DNA of 64,000 nucleotides from Streptomyces sp. CG1 (GTDB lineage: Bacteria > Actinomycetota > Actinomycetes > Streptomycetales > Streptomycetaceae), in assembly GCF_041080625.1 (NCBI RefSeq), contig NZ_CP163518.1, positions 5,828,001 through 5,892,000 of the forward strand, given 5' to 3'. The notes below the pieces were generated by a model, which saw only the letters and a program-made list of their open reading frames with translations, ran no database searches and had not been told where the DNA came from. Every line of letters begins with the position of its first letter. Within the stretch, counting starts at the first letter, position 1. The position numbers and the translations under genes were made by a program. This document shows, in pieces, positions 51,077 to 60,134 of this stretch.

Positions 51077-52183
51077 GTGACCGGAACCGTCACACACGAC
51101 CCGCCGCCCGGCACCGGAGACCGGCCGGACCGGCCGCTCATCGTCACCGAGGACGCCGAACTCCTGGACGACCTGCTGCGCCTGTGCGCGGCCGCGGGCG
51201 CCACACCCGAGGTCCACCACGGCGTACCGGACCACAGCGACGGCTGGTGCACGGCCCCGCTGGTGCTGGTCGGCGACGATGCCGCCCGCCGGGTGGGCGC
51301 GGCTCCGCGGCGGCGCGGAGTGGTGCTGGTCGGCCGTGACCAGGACGACCCCGGGGTGTGGAAACGCGCCGTGGAGATCGGCGCGGACCACGTCCTGATG
51401 CTGCCCGACGGCGAGCAGTGGCTGGTCGACCGGATCGCCGACGTCGCCGAGGGCGTCGGCCGCCCGGCCCTCACCGTCGGGGTGATCGGCGGCCGGGGCG
51501 GGGCCGGCGCCTCCACGCTCGCGTGCGCGCTCGCCGTCACCTCCGCGCGCGAGGGACTGCGCACCCTCCTCGTGGACGCCGATCCGCTCGGCGGCGGACT
51601 CGACGTACTCCTCGGCGGCGAGAGCGCCGACGGACTGCGCTGGCCCGCCTTCGCCGCCTCCCGCGGCCGGGTCGGCGGCGGCGCCCTGGAGGAGTCGCTG
51701 CCGGAACTGCACTCCCTGAGGGTGCTGAGCTGGGACCGCGGGGACTGCGTCGCCATTCCGCCGCAGGCGGTGCGCGCGGTGCTCGCCGCCGCCCGGCGGC
51801 GCGGCGGCACGGTCGTGGTCGACCTGCCCCGCCGGCTCGACGACGGGGTCGCCGAAGCCCTCGCCCAGCTCGACATGGCGCTGCTCGTCGTCCCCGCCGA
51901 TCTGCGCGCGGTCGCGGCCGCCGGGCGGGTCGCCTCCGCCGTCGGCATGGTCGTACGCGACCTGCGTGTGGCGGTACGCGGGCCGTACGCACCGGGCCTG
52001 GACGACCGGGAGGTGGCTCGCTTGCTCAGCCTGCCGCTGGTCGGCGAGGTGCCGGTCGAACCGCCGCTGCTGCGCCCGCACGGTGGCGCGAAACCGCCTG
52101 CCGCGACCGGACGCGGCCCGCTCGCCCGCTTCTGCGCGAACTTCTGGGAGCGCGCGCTGGTCGAGGCCGGAGGCACCCGATGA
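51077..52183 (+). CDS. ssd: Septum-site-determining protein Ssd (MinD/CpaE-like)
   Basis: 368 residues from GTG 51077. An N-terminal receiver-like part is followed by a MinD/ParA-type ATPase fold: '[20 protein letters not shown]' in the P-loop place, '[19 protein letters not shown]', and '[15 protein letters not shown]'. The P-loop lacks the usual Lys-Thr (GAS instead of GKT), so ATP hydrolysis may be weak or absent. Such proteins regulate septation and localise tad pilus assembly. The stop overlaps the TadA-like ATG (ATGA). It heads the tad operon, as in M. tuberculosis (Rv3660c). Confidence 0.9.
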   Translation: MTGTVTHDPPPGTGDRPDRPLIVTEDAELLDDLLRLCAAAGATPEVHHGVPDHSDGWCTAPLVLVGDDAARRVGAAPRRRGVVLVGRDQDDPGVWKRAVEIGADHVLMLPDGEQWLVDRIADVAEGVGRPALTVGVIGGRGGAGASTLACALAVTSAREGLRTLLVDADPLGGGLDVLLGGESADGLRWPAFAASRGRVGGGALEESLPELHSLRVLSWDRGDCVAIPPQAVRAVLAAARRRGGTVVVDLPRRLDDGVAEALAQLDMALLVVPADLRAVAAAGRVASAVGMVVRDLRVAVRGPYAPGLDDREVARLLSLPLVGEVPVEPPLLRPHGGAKPPAATGRGPLARFCANFWERALVEAGGTR

Positions 52184-53400
52184 GCCTCCCCGGACTCGAG
52201 CGCGCGGACGGCGCCGCCCTGCTCGACGGCGTCCGGCGCCGGCTGGCCGAGAGCGGCGCCGAACCCACCCCCGCGCGCGTGGCCCAGGCCCTGCGCGAAC
52301 AGGGCCGGGTGCTCGGTGACGCCGAGGTCCTCGGCGCGGCCCGGCAGCTGAGGTCCGAACTCGTCGGCTCCGGCCCCCTGGAGCCGCTGCTCGCCGACCC
52401 GGACGTCACCGACGTCCTGGTGTCCGCCCCGGACCGGGTGTGGGTGGACCGCGGCGGGGGACTGGAGCTGACCCCGGTGACCTTCCCCGACGCGGCGGCC
52501 GTACGACGCCTCGCGCAGCGGCTGGCCGCCGTGGCCGGACGCCGGCTGGACGACGCCCGGCCGTGGGCGGACGCCCGGCTGCCGGACGGCACCCGGTTCC
52601 ATGCGGTACTGCCCCCGGTCGCCGTCGGCTGCACCTGTCTGGCCCTGCGGGTCGCACGGCCCCGGGCGTTCACGCTAGAGGAACTGGTCGAGGCCGGCAC
52701 CGTGCCGCCCGGCGGCGACCGGATCCTGCGGGCGCTGCTGGCGGCGCGGCTTTCCTTCCTTGTCAGCGGCGGAACCGGTTGCGGCAAGACGACCCTGCTC
52801 AGCGCGCTGCTGGGCCTGGTCGGAGCGGGCGAGCGGATCGTGCTCGCCGAGGACTCGGCCGAGCTGCGGCCGGACCATCCGCACGTCGTCCGGCTGGAGA
52901 CCCGGCCCGCGAACCAGGAGGGCGCCGGACTGGTCACCCTGGAGGACCTCGTCCGGCAGGCGCTGCGGATGCGGCCCGACCGGCTGGTCGTCGGAGAGGT
53001 CCGCGGACCCGAGGTCGTGCATCTGCTCGCGGCTCTCAACACGGGCCATGAGGGCGGCTGTTGCACGGTCCACGCCAACGCGGCCGGAGACGTACCCGCC
53101 CGCCTGGAGGCGCTGGCCACGGCCGCCGGGCTCGACCGGGCGGCACTGCACAGCCAGCTGGCGGCAGCGCTCTCCGTGGTCGTGCACCTGGTACGGGACC
53201 GGTCCGGGCGGCGCCGGATCGCCGAGGTGCACGTACTGGAGCGGGATGCCACGGGGTTGGTCCGGACGGTGCCAGCCCTGCGCTGGGGCGAGCGGGCCTT
53301 CGTGCGGGAGCGGGGCTGGGAGCGGCTGCGGCACCTCCTGGAAGCCGCGGGCGAGCTCGGGTTCGGGGAGGCGGAGAAAGGTGAGGGAAGTGACCGGTGA
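52180..53400 (+). CDS. tadA: TadA-type secretion ATPase
   Basis: 406 residues. Hexameric type II/IV secretion ATPase that powers pilin assembly. Walker A '[20 protein letters not shown]', Asp-box '[20 protein letters not shown]', Walker B region '[20 protein letters not shown]' and His-box '[19 protein letters not shown]'. The N-terminal half is the usual all-helical domain. It is coupled to ssd upstream and the tadB-like gene starts 8 bp downstream. Confidence 0.94.
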   Translation: MSLPGLERADGAALLDGVRRRLAESGAEPTPARVAQALREQGRVLGDAEVLGAARQLRSELVGSGPLEPLLADPDVTDVLVSAPDRVWVDRGGGLELTPVTFPDAAAVRRLAQRLAAVAGRRLDDARPWADARLPDGTRFHAVLPPVAVGCTCLALRVARPRAFTLEELVEAGTVPPGGDRILRALLAARLSFLVSGGTGCGKTTLLSALLGLVGAGERIVLAEDSAELRPDHPHVVRLETRPANQEGAGLVTLEDLVRQALRMRPDRLVVGEVRGPEVVHLLAALNTGHEGGCCTVHANAAGDVPARLEALATAAGLDRAALHSQLAAALSVVVHLVRDRSGRRRIAEVHVLERDATGLVRTVPALRWGERAFVRERGWERLRHLLEAAGELGFGEAEKGEGSDR

Positions 53401-53407
53401 GACGTCC

Positions 53408-54253
53408 ATGACGGCCGCGCTGATCTGCCTCGGCGCGCTGGTCTGGTTGCTGGGTGGGCCTCATTACGGAGTACGGCGGGCGCGGCTGCTGCTGGCGGGC
53501 GGTGGAGCGGTGGCGATCGGTCCGCCCTCCTGGGAACAAGCTCGCGCGGAACTGGTACGGCTGCGTGACCGGTTGGGGACCGAGTGGTGGGCGCTCGTGG
53601 CCGGCTTGCTGCTCGGGCTGCTGGCGGCCTCGGTGATTCCGGTCGCCGCGGGGGCGGCCGGGGTGCCGGTGCTGCGCCGGGTGCGGCTGGCGCACCAGGA
53701 CCGGCGTGTCCGCGAGCGGCGGGCGGACGCGGTGATCGCCCTGTGCGGGGCGCTCGCCGGGGAGGTGCGGGCCGGACGGCAGCCGGGCGAGGCGCTGCTG
53801 CGGGCGGCGCTGGACTCCGGAGGGCTGGGCGATGCGCAGGCGGCCGTGGTCGCGGCGGCCCGGTTCGGCGGGGACGTGCCCGGCGCGCTCGCTGCCGCGT
53901 CCCGGCAACCGGGTGCCGAGGGCCTGCTCGGGCTGGCCGCGTGCTGGCGGGTGGCAGTCGACCAGGGCGCCGGACTCGCGGCCGGCCTGGACCGGCTGGA
54001 GGCGGCCCTCCGGGCCGAGCGGGACCAACGCGCGGATCTGCGAGCCCAGTTGGCGGGCGCCCGGGCCACCACCGTGCTGCTCGCCGTCCTGCCCGCCCTC
54101 GGCCTGCTCCTCGGCTCGGCCTTGGGCGCGGCCCCCCTCCATGTGCTGCTCCACACAGGCCCCGGACTCGCCTGCCTGACAGCAGGGTCGGCCTTCGAGG
54201 CGGCCGGGGTGTGGTGGGCGGTGCGGATCGTGCGGCAGGCGGGGGCCGCGTGA
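53408..54253 (+). CDS. tadB: TadB-like membrane platform protein (type II secretion F family)
   Basis: 281 residues from ATG 53408; GTG 53390 is an in-frame alternative with a better ribosome site. Hydrophobic segments at about 1-20, 55-80, 210-235 and 245-265 surround a cytosolic T2SF domain ('[20 protein letters not shown]', '[18 protein letters not shown]', '[20 protein letters not shown]'). It is the first of two inner-membrane platform proteins for pilus assembly. Confidence 0.9.
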   Translation: MTAALICLGALVWLLGGPHYGVRRARLLLAGGGAVAIGPPSWEQARAELVRLRDRLGTEWWALVAGLLLGLLAASVIPVAAGAAGVPVLRRVRLAHQDRRVRERRADAVIALCGALAGEVRAGRQPGEALLRAALDSGGLGDAQAAVVAAARFGGDVPGALAAASRQPGAEGLLGLAACWRVAVDQGAGLAAGLDRLEAALRAERDQRADLRAQLAGARATTVLLAVLPALGLLLGSALGAAPLHVLLHTGPGLACLTAGSAFEAAGVWWAVRIVRQAGAA

Positions 54254-54342
54254 GGAGGAACGGTGAGCGAGCGGAGTGGTGCGAGTGGGGCGCGGCGCGT
54301 GATGGGCGCCCGGGGTCGGGACGTGTGAGGAGAACGGACGGT

Positions 54343-55122
54343 ATGAGCGGAGAAGTTGTCCACACGTTGGGGATGGTCGGGGGTGTGACGCTGACCCTCG
54401 GCTGGGCGGCGTGGCGGTTGGATCTGGTCCGGCGGCGCCGTCGGGCACGGCGGCGGGTGGCCCACTTGCTGGGCCGGGAAGTTCCGGTGTCCAGGCCGCG
54501 GTTCGCGGCGGCGGACGCCGCGCGGCGGTGGCTGCCACCGGCCGGGGCGGTGTGCGGCGCCTGGGTCCTGGTCGGGGGTGTGACCGGGGCCGTGCTGGGG
54601 CTGGGAACCGGGGTCGTGCTGTGGCGGTGGCGTAGCCGGCAGGCGGCGGCTTGCCGGGCGGACCCGGTCGACGCCGCGACGGCCGCCCGCCAACTCCCGC
54701 TCGCGGCCGACCTGCTGGCCGCCTGTGTCGCGGCCGGCGCCGGCCCGGTGATCGCCGCGCAGGCGGTGGGGGAGGCGCTCGAAGGGCCCGTGGGACAGGC
54801 GCTGGCGCAGGGCGCGGCAGAGGTGCGGCTCGGTGGTGAACCGACGGCCGCCTGGCGGAGGTTGGCCGAGCTGCCCGGCGCCGGAGCCCTGGCGCGCCTG
54901 CTGGAGCGGGCCGACGAGTCCGGGCTTCCTGCGGCCGGCCCGGCCGCCCGCCTCGCCTCGGACGCACGCGCAGGGTGGGCCCGTACCGCGACGGCCCGGG
55001 CCCGGCGCGCGGCCGTACTGATCTCCGCGCCGGTGGGTCTGTGCTTCCTGCCCGCCTTCATCGCGGTCGGTGTGCTGCCCGTCGTGATCGGACTCGCGGG
55101 CGGCGTGATGAGAGGCAGGTGA
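54343..55122 (+). CDS. tadC: TadC-like membrane platform protein (type II secretion F family)
   Basis: 259 residues. A first helix ('[20 protein letters not shown]') and a second ('[20 protein letters not shown]') precede the T2SF domain ('[19 protein letters not shown]', '[19 protein letters not shown]'), and there are two helices at the end. ATG 54343 was chosen; TTGTCCACA, a DnaA-box-like match, falls in its fifth codon region. The stop overlaps an in-frame GTG that could start the pilin gene. Confidence 0.9.
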   Translation: MSGEVVHTLGMVGGVTLTLGWAAWRLDLVRRRRRARRRVAHLLGREVPVSRPRFAAADAARRWLPPAGAVCGAWVLVGGVTGAVLGLGTGVVLWRWRSRQAAACRADPVDAATAARQLPLAADLLAACVAAGAGPVIAAQAVGEALEGPVGQALAQGAAEVRLGGEPTAAWRRLAELPGAGALARLLERADESGLPAAGPAARLASDARAGWARTATARARRAAVLISAPVGLCFLPAFIAVGVLPVVIGLAGGVMRGR

Positions 55123-55247
55123 GGCGATACGAGGACGAACGAGAGCGAGCGAGGGCGAACGCGAGCGCACGAGCCCGAGAAGGCACTGAAGAAGTCACGA
55201 CGAAGAACAAGAGCGACGAAGAACAAGAGCGAAGAAGGGCAAAAGAC

Positions 55248-55469
55248 ATGAATCTCACGGGGGTTGGAATGCACCGGAAGATCAAGGACCCGGCGGTACG
55301 GCTGTGGGAGAAGCGGCGCGGGGACGCCGGAATGGTGACGTCCGAGTACGCGATGGGGATCATCGCTGCCGTCGGGTTCGCCTTGCTGCTCTACGAGGTC
55401 GTCACCAGCGGCCAGGTCCGGGCGGAGCTGCAGGACATCGTGAAGAAGGCCCTCAGTGCGCGGATGTGA
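55248..55469 (+). CDS. Flp-type pilin (DUF4244)
   Basis: 73 residues from ATG 55248. A basic segment ('[19 protein letters not shown]') is followed by a hydrophobic helix ('[18 protein letters not shown]') and a short amphipathic tail, the layout of Flp/DUF4244 pilins; cleavage would be near the 'GMVTSEYA' site with its conserved Glu. An in-frame GTG at 55119 overlaps the tadC stop and would add a highly charged leader of 43 residues. It is the likely major subunit of the tad pilus. Confidence 0.85.
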   Translation: MNLTGVGMHRKIKDPAVRLWEKRRGDAGMVTSEYAMGIIAAVGFALLLYEVVTSGQVRAELQDIVKKALSARM

Positions 55470-55848
55470 GCGAGGCGCGGACCGGGGGTTCGTGACCGCG
55501 GAGGCGGCCGTGGTGCTGTGCGTACTGGTGGCGTTCACGATGGCGCTGGTCTGGGGGCTGCTCGTGGTGGCCGCACAGATCCGGTGCGTGGACGCCGCCC
55601 GCATCGGCGCCCGGGCCGCCGCCCGGCAGGACCCGGCCGACGCGGTGGTGACGGTGACCCGTGAGGCGGCGCCGCGCGGGGCGCGCGTGATCGTCGGGCG
55701 CGAAGGCGACCAGGTCCGGGTGACGGTGGTGGCCAGGCCGCCGGTACTGAGCGGGCTGCCGTTCGAGGTTCGGGAGGAGGCCGTCGCGCCGGCCGAGGAG
55801 ACGACAGGGGCCGAGGAGACCGCAGGGGCTGGGGAGGCGGGGCCGTGA
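55456..55848 (+). CDS. TadE-like pilus assembly protein
   Basis: 130 residues from GTG 55456, overlapping the pilin gene by 14 bp. '[20 protein letters not shown]' is the TadE-type N-terminal helix with the conserved 'TAEAA' motif. The periplasmic part has '[20 protein letters not shown]'. The Ala/Glu/Thr-rich tail is of low complexity. It corresponds to Rv3655c. Confidence 0.85.
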   Translation: MRGCERGADRGFVTAEAAVVLCVLVAFTMALVWGLLVVAAQIRCVDAARIGARAAARQDPADAVVTVTREAAPRGARVIVGREGDQVRVTVVARPPVLSGLPFEVREEAVAPAEETTGAEETAGAGEAGP

Positions 55849-56402
55849 GGGGAGATCGGGCGCGGGACCGGCCGCAGCTCGACCGGGGGTCCGCCACCGT
55901 GTGGAGCCTGGGCGCGATCACCGTGCTCTGTGTGGTGTTCGGCGCCGTGCTCGCACTCGGGCAGGCCGTCGTGGTCCGGCACCGGGCGGCCGGCGGCGCG
56001 GACCTGGCGGCGCTCGCGGCGGCGGACCACTGGGCCGAGGGCGGTACGGCGGCCTGCGCGCGGGCCGAGCGGGTGGCGGTGGCCGAGGGCGTACGGCTGG
56101 TGCGGTGCGCGATCGTCGGCGAGACCTCGGACGTGACTGCGGCCTCGGGCAAGGGGCCGTTCGCAGCGGAGGCCAGGGCCAGAGCGGGGCCGGCGGGTGC
56201 GATGCCGGGCGGATCCGTGCCGACAGGACCGGTGCCGGCCGTGGGCCTGCCGACGGGACCGGTGCGGGAGAGGCCGGTGCCGGAGGAGCCGGGCTCACCC
56301 AAGCTCAAGCCCGGGGCACCTGTCCCGGAGCCGGCTCGGCCGAGCTCCCGTCGCTCCCCTCGGCCTCCGCCTCCCCCGGCGCTCCCCGCAACAGCACCGT
56401 GA
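55845..56402 (+). CDS. TadE/TadG-like (Rv3654c-like) secreted protein, last gene of the tad operon
   Basis: 185 residues. '[20 protein letters not shown]' (GSATVW motif) begins a single membrane helix; then '[20 protein letters not shown]' and a short domain with two Cys. After about residue 110 the protein is Pro/Ala/Gly-rich and disordered. The last 98 bp overlap the convergent helicase gene. The first codons overlap the TadE gene stop (GTGA). Confidence 0.85.
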   Translation: MRGDRARDRPQLDRGSATVWSLGAITVLCVVFGAVLALGQAVVVRHRAAGGADLAALAAADHWAEGGTAACARAERVAVAEGVRLVRCAIVGETSDVTAASGKGPFAAEARARAGPAGAMPGGSVPTGPVPAVGLPTGPVRERPVPEEPGSPKLKPGAPVPEPARPSSRRSPRPPPPPALPATAP

Positions 56403-58821
56403 GGAGCCGTACCGCCCCTCTCTTGTGCAGCGGGTCGTTGCCGTTGCCGCATTTGGGGGACTGGATGCAGGACGGGCAGCCGGCCTCGCACTCGCAGGAG
56501 GCGATGGCCTCGCGGGTGGCGGTGAGCCAGGCACGGGCGGTGTGGAAGGCACGCTCGGCGAAGCCCGCGCCGCCCGGGTGGCCGTCGTACACGAAGACCG
56601 TCGGCAGCAGGGTGTCCGGGTGCAGCGGGATGGAGACGCCGCCGATGTCCCAGCGGTCGCAGGTCGCGAAGAGGGGGAGCAGGCCGATGGAGGCATGTTC
56701 TGCGGCGTGCAGGGAGCCGCCGAGGATCTCCGGGTTGATCCGGGCCTCGTCCAGCTGGTCGTCGGTGACCGTCCACCACACCGCCCGGGTGCGCAGCGTA
56801 CGAGGAGGGAGGTCGAGTTTCGTCTCGCCGAGCACTTCGCCGGTGATGAGGCGTCTGCGGAGGTAGGAGACCACCTGGTTGGTGACCTCGACCGAGCCGT
56901 AGCAGAGGCGGCCGGCGCCCCAGAGGATCTCGGTGTCCGTCTCCAGGATGGAGATCGCGGTGGTGTCGCGGGCGACCGTGGAGTACGGCGGATCGGCTTG
57001 CTCGACGAGGGCGACGGAGTCCTCCAGGTCGAGCGAGCGCACCAGGTAGCTGCGGCCCTGGTGCAGATGGACGGCGCCCTCGTGGACCGTCGAGTGCGCG
57101 GCGCCCGCGTCGACGGTGCCGAGCAGGCGGCCCGTGCTGGACTCGACGACCTGCACCGGACGCCCGCCCGCGCCGCGGATGTCGGTCAGGTCGGCGGCCC
57201 GCTCCCGGCGCGTCCAGTGCCAGGCCTTCGTCCGCCGGCGCAGCAGCTTCGCGGCCTCCAGCTGCGGCAGTACGTCCGCGCAGGCGGGGCCGAAGAGGTC
57301 CAGGTCCTCCTCGGTCAGCGGGAGCTCCGCGGCGGCGGCGCACAGGTGCGGGGCGAGGACGTAGGGGTTGTCGGGGTCGAGGACGGTGGATTCCACCGGC
57401 TGGTCGAACAGGGCCTCGGGATGATGGACCAGGAAGGTGTCCAGCGGGTCGTCGCGCGCGACGAGGACCGCCAGGGCACCCTGCCCGGAGCGGCCGGCGC
57501 GGCCCGCCTGCTGCCACAGGGACGCGCGCGTGCCCGGGTAGCCGGCGATCACCACGGCGTCCAGGCCGGAGACGTCCACGCCCAGCTCCAGGGCCGTCGT
57601 GGCGGCGAGGCCGAGGAGTTCGCCGGAGTGCAGGGCGCGTTCCAGGGCGCGGCGCTCCTCGGGGAGGTAGCCGCCGCGGTAGGCCGCGACCCGCCGGACC
57701 AGGGAGCGGTCGACCTCGGCCAGCCGCTCCTGGGCGATCACCGAGATCAGCTCGGCGCCGCGCCGGGACCGTACGAAGGCGACCGAGCGTACGCCCTGCA
57801 CGGTCAGGTCGGTCAGCAGATCGGCGGTCTCGGCGGTGGCGGTACGCCGTACGGGTGCGCCCCTCTCGCCGTGCAGTTCGGTGAGCGGGGGCTCCCAGAG
57901 GGCGAAGACGAGTTCCCCGCGCGGGGAGGCGTCGTCGGCGACCTCGACCACCGGCAGGCCGGTCAGCCGCCCCGCGGCCACGGCGGGCTCGGCGGCGGTC
58001 GCGGAGGCCAGCAGGAAGACGGGCGAGGCGCCGTAGCGGGCGCACAGGCGGCGCAGCCGGCGCAGTACCTGGGCGACGTGCGAGCCGAAAACGCCGCGGT
58101 AGGTGTGGCACTCGTCGATGACGACGTACTTGAGCGACTTCAGGAAGGAGGACCAGCGCGGGTGGGAGGGAAGTATCCCGCGGTGCAGCATGTCGGGGTT
58201 GGTGAGGACGTAGTTGGCGTACTGGCGGATCCACTCCCGTTCCTCGAACGGGGTGTCCCCGTCGTACACAGCGGGGCGTACGGCGTTGCCCAGAGATTGT
58301 GAAAGTTCCTTCACCGACCGGCACTGATCCGCCGCGAGCGCCTTGGTGGGCGCCAGGTACAGGGCGGTGGCCCCACGGCCGTTCGGCGCCTCGGAGCCGT
58401 CCAGAAGAGTGGACAGGACGGGCACCAGATACGCGAGGGACTTGCCGGAGGCGGTGCCGGTGGCGACGATCACCGAGTCGCCGTCCAGAGCGTGCTCGGC
58501 GGCCAGCGTCTGGTGCGCCCAGGGGTGTTCGATGCCGCACGCCTGGACGGCAGCGATCACCTCGGACCGAATCCGATGAGGCCAGACGGCATGGCGGCCC
58601 GCGCGCGGGGGCAAGTGCTCCGTATGAGTGATGCGCGCAGACCGGCTCGGCCCGGAGGCGAGCCGGTCCAGGACCACGCCCGGAGACGGGCGTGGCGCCG
58701 GGTCCGCCGGGGATCGATCGGATCGGTGATTCTTGGCCATCGGCACCGAGTGTGTCACTGGCGTGACGGACAATGGAGCCAAGGCGTCGTGCACGCCTGC
58801 CAGTAAGTGATTGAATGCCAT
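56305..58821 (-). CDS. DEAD/DEAH helicase with C-terminal DUF1998 (MrfA-like)
   Basis: 838 residues from ATG 58821. Helicase motifs: 'VIVATGTASGKSLAYLVPVL' (Walker A), 'YVVIDECHTYRGVFG' (DExH), 'FLLASATAAEP' and the motif VI region 'QQAGRAGRSGQGALAV'. The DUF1998 end has cysteines in 'CECEAGCPSCIQSPKCGNGN', which bind zinc in this family. MrfA of Bacillus unwinds DNA during mitomycin C repair. Rv3649 is the mycobacterial relative, and the gene is at the same place beside the tad cluster. Confidence 0.93.
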   Translation of the reverse strand: MAFNHLLAGVHDALAPLSVTPVTHSVPMAKNHRSDRSPADPAPRPSPGVVLDRLASGPSRSARITHTEHLPPRAGRHAVWPHRIRSEVIAAVQACGIEHPWAHQTLAAEHALDGDSVIVATGTASGKSLAYLVPVLSTLLDGSEAPNGRGATALYLAPTKALAADQCRSVKELSQSLGNAVRPAVYDGDTPFEEREWIRQYANYVLTNPDMLHRGILPSHPRWSSFLKSLKYVVIDECHTYRGVFGSHVAQVLRRLRRLCARYGASPVFLLASATAAEPAVAAGRLTGLPVVEVADDASPRGELVFALWEPPLTELHGERGAPVRRTATAETADLLTDLTVQGVRSVAFVRSRRGAELISVIAQERLAEVDRSLVRRVAAYRGGYLPEERRALERALHSGELLGLAATTALELGVDVSGLDAVVIAGYPGTRASLWQQAGRAGRSGQGALAVLVARDDPLDTFLVHHPEALFDQPVESTVLDPDNPYVLAPHLCAAAAELPLTEEDLDLFGPACADVLPQLEAAKLLRRRTKAWHWTRRERAADLTDIRGAGGRPVQVVESSTGRLLGTVDAGAAHSTVHEGAVHLHQGRSYLVRSLDLEDSVALVEQADPPYSTVARDTTAISILETDTEILWGAGRLCYGSVEVTNQVVSYLRRRLITGEVLGETKLDLPPRTLRTRAVWWTVTDDQLDEARINPEILGGSLHAAEHASIGLLPLFATCDRWDIGGVSIPLHPDTLLPTVFVYDGHPGGAGFAERAFHTARAWLTATREAIASCECEAGCPSCIQSPKCGNGNDPLHKRGAVRLLTVLLRGAPGEAEAEGSDGSSAEPAPGQVPRA

Positions 58822-58901
58822 CGCGGCTGGCGAAGCGTCCCGGGGGCCGCAAGCCAAGTGCCCGAGGGGCGACCGCTCGATAGCAAGGTGCTGGAGGATC
58901 C

Positions 58902-59243
58902 GTGGACCTGTCCTTGTCGACCGAGACCGTCGGCGATCGTACGGTCGTCCGAGTCGGTGGCGAAATCGACGTGTATACCGCGCCCAAGCTGCGCGAGCAG
59001 CTGGTCGAGCTGGTGAACGACGGGAATTTCCACCTCGTCGTCGACATGGAGGGCGTGGACTTCCTCGACTCCACCGGGCTCGGCGTGCTGGTCGGAGGCC
59101 TGAAGCGGGTGCGTGCCCATGAGGGCTCGCTGCGCCTGGTCTGCAACCAGGAGCGCATTCTCAAGATCTTCCGTATCACCGGCCTCACCAAGGTGTTCCC
59201 GATCCACACCTCGGTCGAGGAAGCGGTGGCGGCCACCGACTGA
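58902..59243 (+). CDS. bldG: Anti-sigma factor antagonist BldG
   Basis: 113 residues; GTG 58902 follows GGAGGATCC. A STAS-domain protein: '[20 protein letters not shown]' and the phosphorylation site '[20 protein letters not shown]', with Ser as acceptor. Known role: BldG is needed for aerial mycelium and antibiotic production; unphosphorylated, it binds anti-sigma factors such as that encoded downstream. Followed by a HATPase gene and then by hppA, exactly as in S. coelicolor. Probably co-transcribed with the next gene. Confidence 0.96.
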   Translation: MDLSLSTETVGDRTVVRVGGEIDVYTAPKLREQLVELVNDGNFHLVVDMEGVDFLDSTGLGVLVGGLKRVRAHEGSLRLVCNQERILKIFRITGLTKVFPIHTSVEEAVAATD

Positions 59244-59399
59244 CCTGGACCCGTCACCGGCGTCGGGCTCCCGTCGGAGCCCGTACGCCGGACGGTCCCG
59301 TCCGGGCCGATGAAGGGCCCGGGCACAGAACCACAGCAGGGGTGCGGGCTTTCGGCGGCCCCGCACCCGACCGCACGCCCGTAGTCGCGAGGGGGATGC

Positions 59400-59831
59400 A
59401 TGGCCACCGTCGAACTCCGCTTCAGCGCGCTGCCCGAGCACGTCCGGACCGCCCGGTTGGTGGCGGCTGCGGTGGCACGCAGGGCAGGAGTGGACGAGGC
59501 CGTCCTGGACGAGGTCCGGCTCGCCGTAGGCGAGGCCTGCTCCCGCGCCGTCGGACTCCACCAGAGCAGCGGCATCAGCGCACCGGTGAAGGTGGCGCTG
59601 ATCGAAGAGGAGAAACAGTTCTCCATCGAGGTCGGCGACGAGGCGCCGCACGCCGTCCCGGCAGGCGCGCCCGGCGCCGGGCAGGACGGCGACGCGGAGA
59701 CCGAGGAGGACGAGATGGGCCTCGCGGTCATCAGCGGCCTCGTCGACGACGTCGAGGTCACCACCGGACAGGACGGCGGCCGGATCCGCATGACCTGGCC
59801 GACCACACCGCCGGCCGCGGCGCTGCTCTGA
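59400..59831 (+). CDS. Anti-sigma factor / serine kinase (ApgA-like, HATPase)
   Basis: 143 residues. GHKL ATPase motifs: 'VLDEVRLAVGEACSRAVGLH' (N-box) and 'GLAVISGLVDDVEVTTGQDG' (G-box region). An Ala/Gly/Asp/Glu-rich loop lies between (residues about 80-105). The gene follows bldG, as SCO3548 does in S. coelicolor, and its product is the likely direct partner that BldG binds and that phosphorylates it. A terminator follows. Confidence 0.9.
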   Translation: MATVELRFSALPEHVRTARLVAAAVARRAGVDEAVLDEVRLAVGEACSRAVGLHQSSGISAPVKVALIEEEKQFSIEVGDEAPHAVPAGAPGAGQDGDAETEEDEMGLAVISGLVDDVEVTTGQDGGRIRMTWPTTPPAAALL

Positions 59832-59851
59832 GCGCCGCCGTTCCACCGTTC

Positions 59852-59876
59852 GAGGGCCCTGCCGAGCAGGGCCCTC
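59852..59876 (+). terminator. Terminator of the bldG operon
   Basis: Perfect 11-bp stem GAGGGCCCTGC and complement, 3-base loop, followed by TCATCGTTTT. Confidence 0.9.
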
Positions 59877-59901
59877 ATCGTTTTCCGACACGCCCACGAA
59901 T

Positions 59902-59919
59902 TCGTGAATGAATTCACGA
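59902..59919. promoter_or_regulatory. Palindrome upstream of hppA
   Basis: TCGTGAAT-GA-ATTCACGA, perfect 8-bp arms in an AT-richer stretch about 215 bp before hppA. Possible operator; no partner identified. Confidence 0.5.
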
Positions 59920-60134
59920 TCAAACCTTCGCTGCATTTGATCAAGCGCTATCCAGCGGCCTCCACCCCGTCAATGGTTTGAGGGCATTACTCCGTTCGGG
60001 TTGGATGGCGGGATCGCGATCATTTGCTGATGAGCCCGTTGAGGCTAATTCCGTTTACCGCGCTCTGTTGAGATCACTCCGGGGTACCTAGAATCCGTCC
60101 ACATCTTGAGCTCACCAAGCGTCAAGGAGGACGA

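Noticed and set aside
50851..54364. A replication origin, because of TTGTCCACA at 50851 and 54356
   Set aside because: Only two exact DnaA-box matches 3.5 kb apart, one inside tadC; oriC has many clustered boxes.
52026..56030. A 1,334-residue minus-strand frame antisense to the tad cluster
   Set aside because: Composition is Arg/Pro/Ala/Ser low complexity and no domain is seen; the plus-strand tad genes explain the region.
55535..59944. A 1,469-residue minus-strand frame
   Set aside because: It overlaps the tad, helicase and bldG genes in the wrong frame. In GC-rich DNA such long antisense frames are common.
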